A stretch of DNA of 5,583 nt, from positions 1 to 5,583 of the forward strand of contig JALOLX010000118.1 in the NCBI GenBank assembly GCA_025455765.1. Direction: 5' to 3'. This DNA is from Flavobacteriales bacterium (GTDB taxonomy: Bacteria > Bacteroidota > Bacteroidia > Flavobacteriales_F > PHOS-HE28). A program made the translations under genes and the position numbers. Under the pieces are notes generated by a model, which saw only the letters and a list, made by a program, of their open reading frames with translations, was not told the origin of the DNA and searched no databases. Of the stretch, positions 5,161 through 5,583 are shown in pieces (the stretch's first letter is position 1; each line of letters begins with the position of its first letter).

Positions 5161-5583
5161 CTACGCCGCCGCCGTCTCCAACTCCCTGCTCACCTTCTTG
5201 AACAAGCCCTGCAGCACGTTCCCCGGACCCACTTCCACCACCTTGCTGCAGCCATCGGCCAGCATGTGCTGCATGGTCTGCGTCCAGCGGACAGGGGCGG
5301 TCAGTTGTGCGATCAAGTTGGCCTTGATGCGGGCCGGATCGGTGTGCGGGCGGGCATCCACGTTCTGGTACACCGGGCAGCGCGGGTTCACGATGGGGGT
5401 GAAGGCGATGGCGGTCTCCAGCTCCACACGGGCGGGCTCCATCAGCGGACTGTGGAAGGCACCACCCACTTGCAGCACCAAGGCGCGCTTGGCACCGGCC
5501 GCCTTCAGGGCTTCGCAGGCAGCGTTCACGGCCTCCACGCTCCCGCTGATCACCAGTTGGCCGGGGCAGTTGTAATTGGCCGG
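5161..5583 (-). CDS. fabD: Malonyl-CoA:ACP transacylase, C-terminal half (runs off window)
   Basis: FabD transfers malonyl groups from CoA to acyl carrier protein, supplying extender units for type II fatty acid synthesis in the cytoplasm. The window holds the last 140 residues of a protein usually near 290-300 long. The nucleophilic Ser in GxSxG lies in the missing N-terminal part. Fragment landmarks are ANYNCPGQLVISG at 2-14, where the family contacts substrate, GAFHSPLM at 41-48 with the catalytic His at 44, PVYQNVDA at 70-77, and the C-terminal signature VEVGPGNVLQGLFKK at 116-130. A GTG at 5553 could be mistaken for a start, but it encodes Val11 inside the conserved core. It ends in TAG with a short alanine tail. 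The unknown membrane-protein gene follows 39 bp downstream. The call is very secure. Confidence 0.96.
   Translation of the reverse strand, partial: PANYNCPGQLVISGSVEAVNAACEALKAAGAKRALVLQVGGAFHSPLMEPARVELETAIAFTPIVNPRCPVYQNVDARPHTDPARIKANLIAQLTAPVRWTQTMQHMLADGCSKVVEVGPGNVLQGLFKKVSRELETAAA

Noticed and set aside
5045..5575. 176-codon plus-strand frame opposite fabD
   Set aside because: It is antisense to an unmistakable FabD C-terminal domain; the Ser/Thr/Ala-rich translation looks like a shadow.

Overview
The window looks like a chromosomal stretch from a fairly GC-rich member of the Bacteroidota, possibly a Flavobacteriales-like lineage. Three things suggest this: TAnnTTTG-type -7 promoter boxes, start codons mostly without Shine-Dalgarno sequences, and protein variants (RfbB, YwqE/CpsB-type phosphatase, Fsr, FabD) whose wording is familiar from that phylum. 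The phylum call is an inference; the genus cannot be read from this sequence.

Layout. (1) 1-969, + strand: the 3' nine-tenths of rfbB (dTDP-glucose 4,6-dehydratase). (2) 970-1105: a pyrimidine-rich, roughly 8-nt periodic tract built on CAC. (3) 1106-1855, +: a CpsB/YwqE-type PHP-domain protein-tyrosine phosphatase, which together with rfbB marks the edge of a surface-polysaccharide locus. (4) 1898-2457, +: a type II toxin-antitoxin (TA) module, TA1. Its antitoxin is intact, but its RelE/ParE-like toxin is broken by an in-frame TAG at codon 28. TA1 is bracketed by a 39-bp direct repeat (38/39 identical) of the last 39 bases of cpsB including its stop. (5) 2538-3746, -: an Fsr-type major facilitator exporter. 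(6) 3820-4367, +: a second, intact module, TA2, paralogous to TA1 in both proteins and with the same overlap architecture. (7) 4450-5121, -: an unrecognised protein with two N-terminal membrane segments. (8) 5161-5583, -: the C-terminal half of fabD (malonyl-CoA:ACP transacylase), running off the window.

The housekeeping and polysaccharide genes are conventional. The interesting part is the accessory block at 1817-4367, where two sibling TA modules in the same orientation flank fsr. Both carry an identical TATCTTTGG element 15-16 nt before the antitoxin start. TA1 sits in a duplication that recreates the cpsB 3' end, as if a compact cassette had inserted at a gene terminus without destroying the gene. 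The second copy of the cpsB stop directly abuts the convergent fsr stop, so the ancestral arrangement was probably cpsB and fsr meeting tail to tail. TA1 appears to be decaying: its antitoxin may now act only as an orphan that could cross-talk with TA2. I see no tRNA, rRNA, CRISPR array, transposase or integrase in the window.
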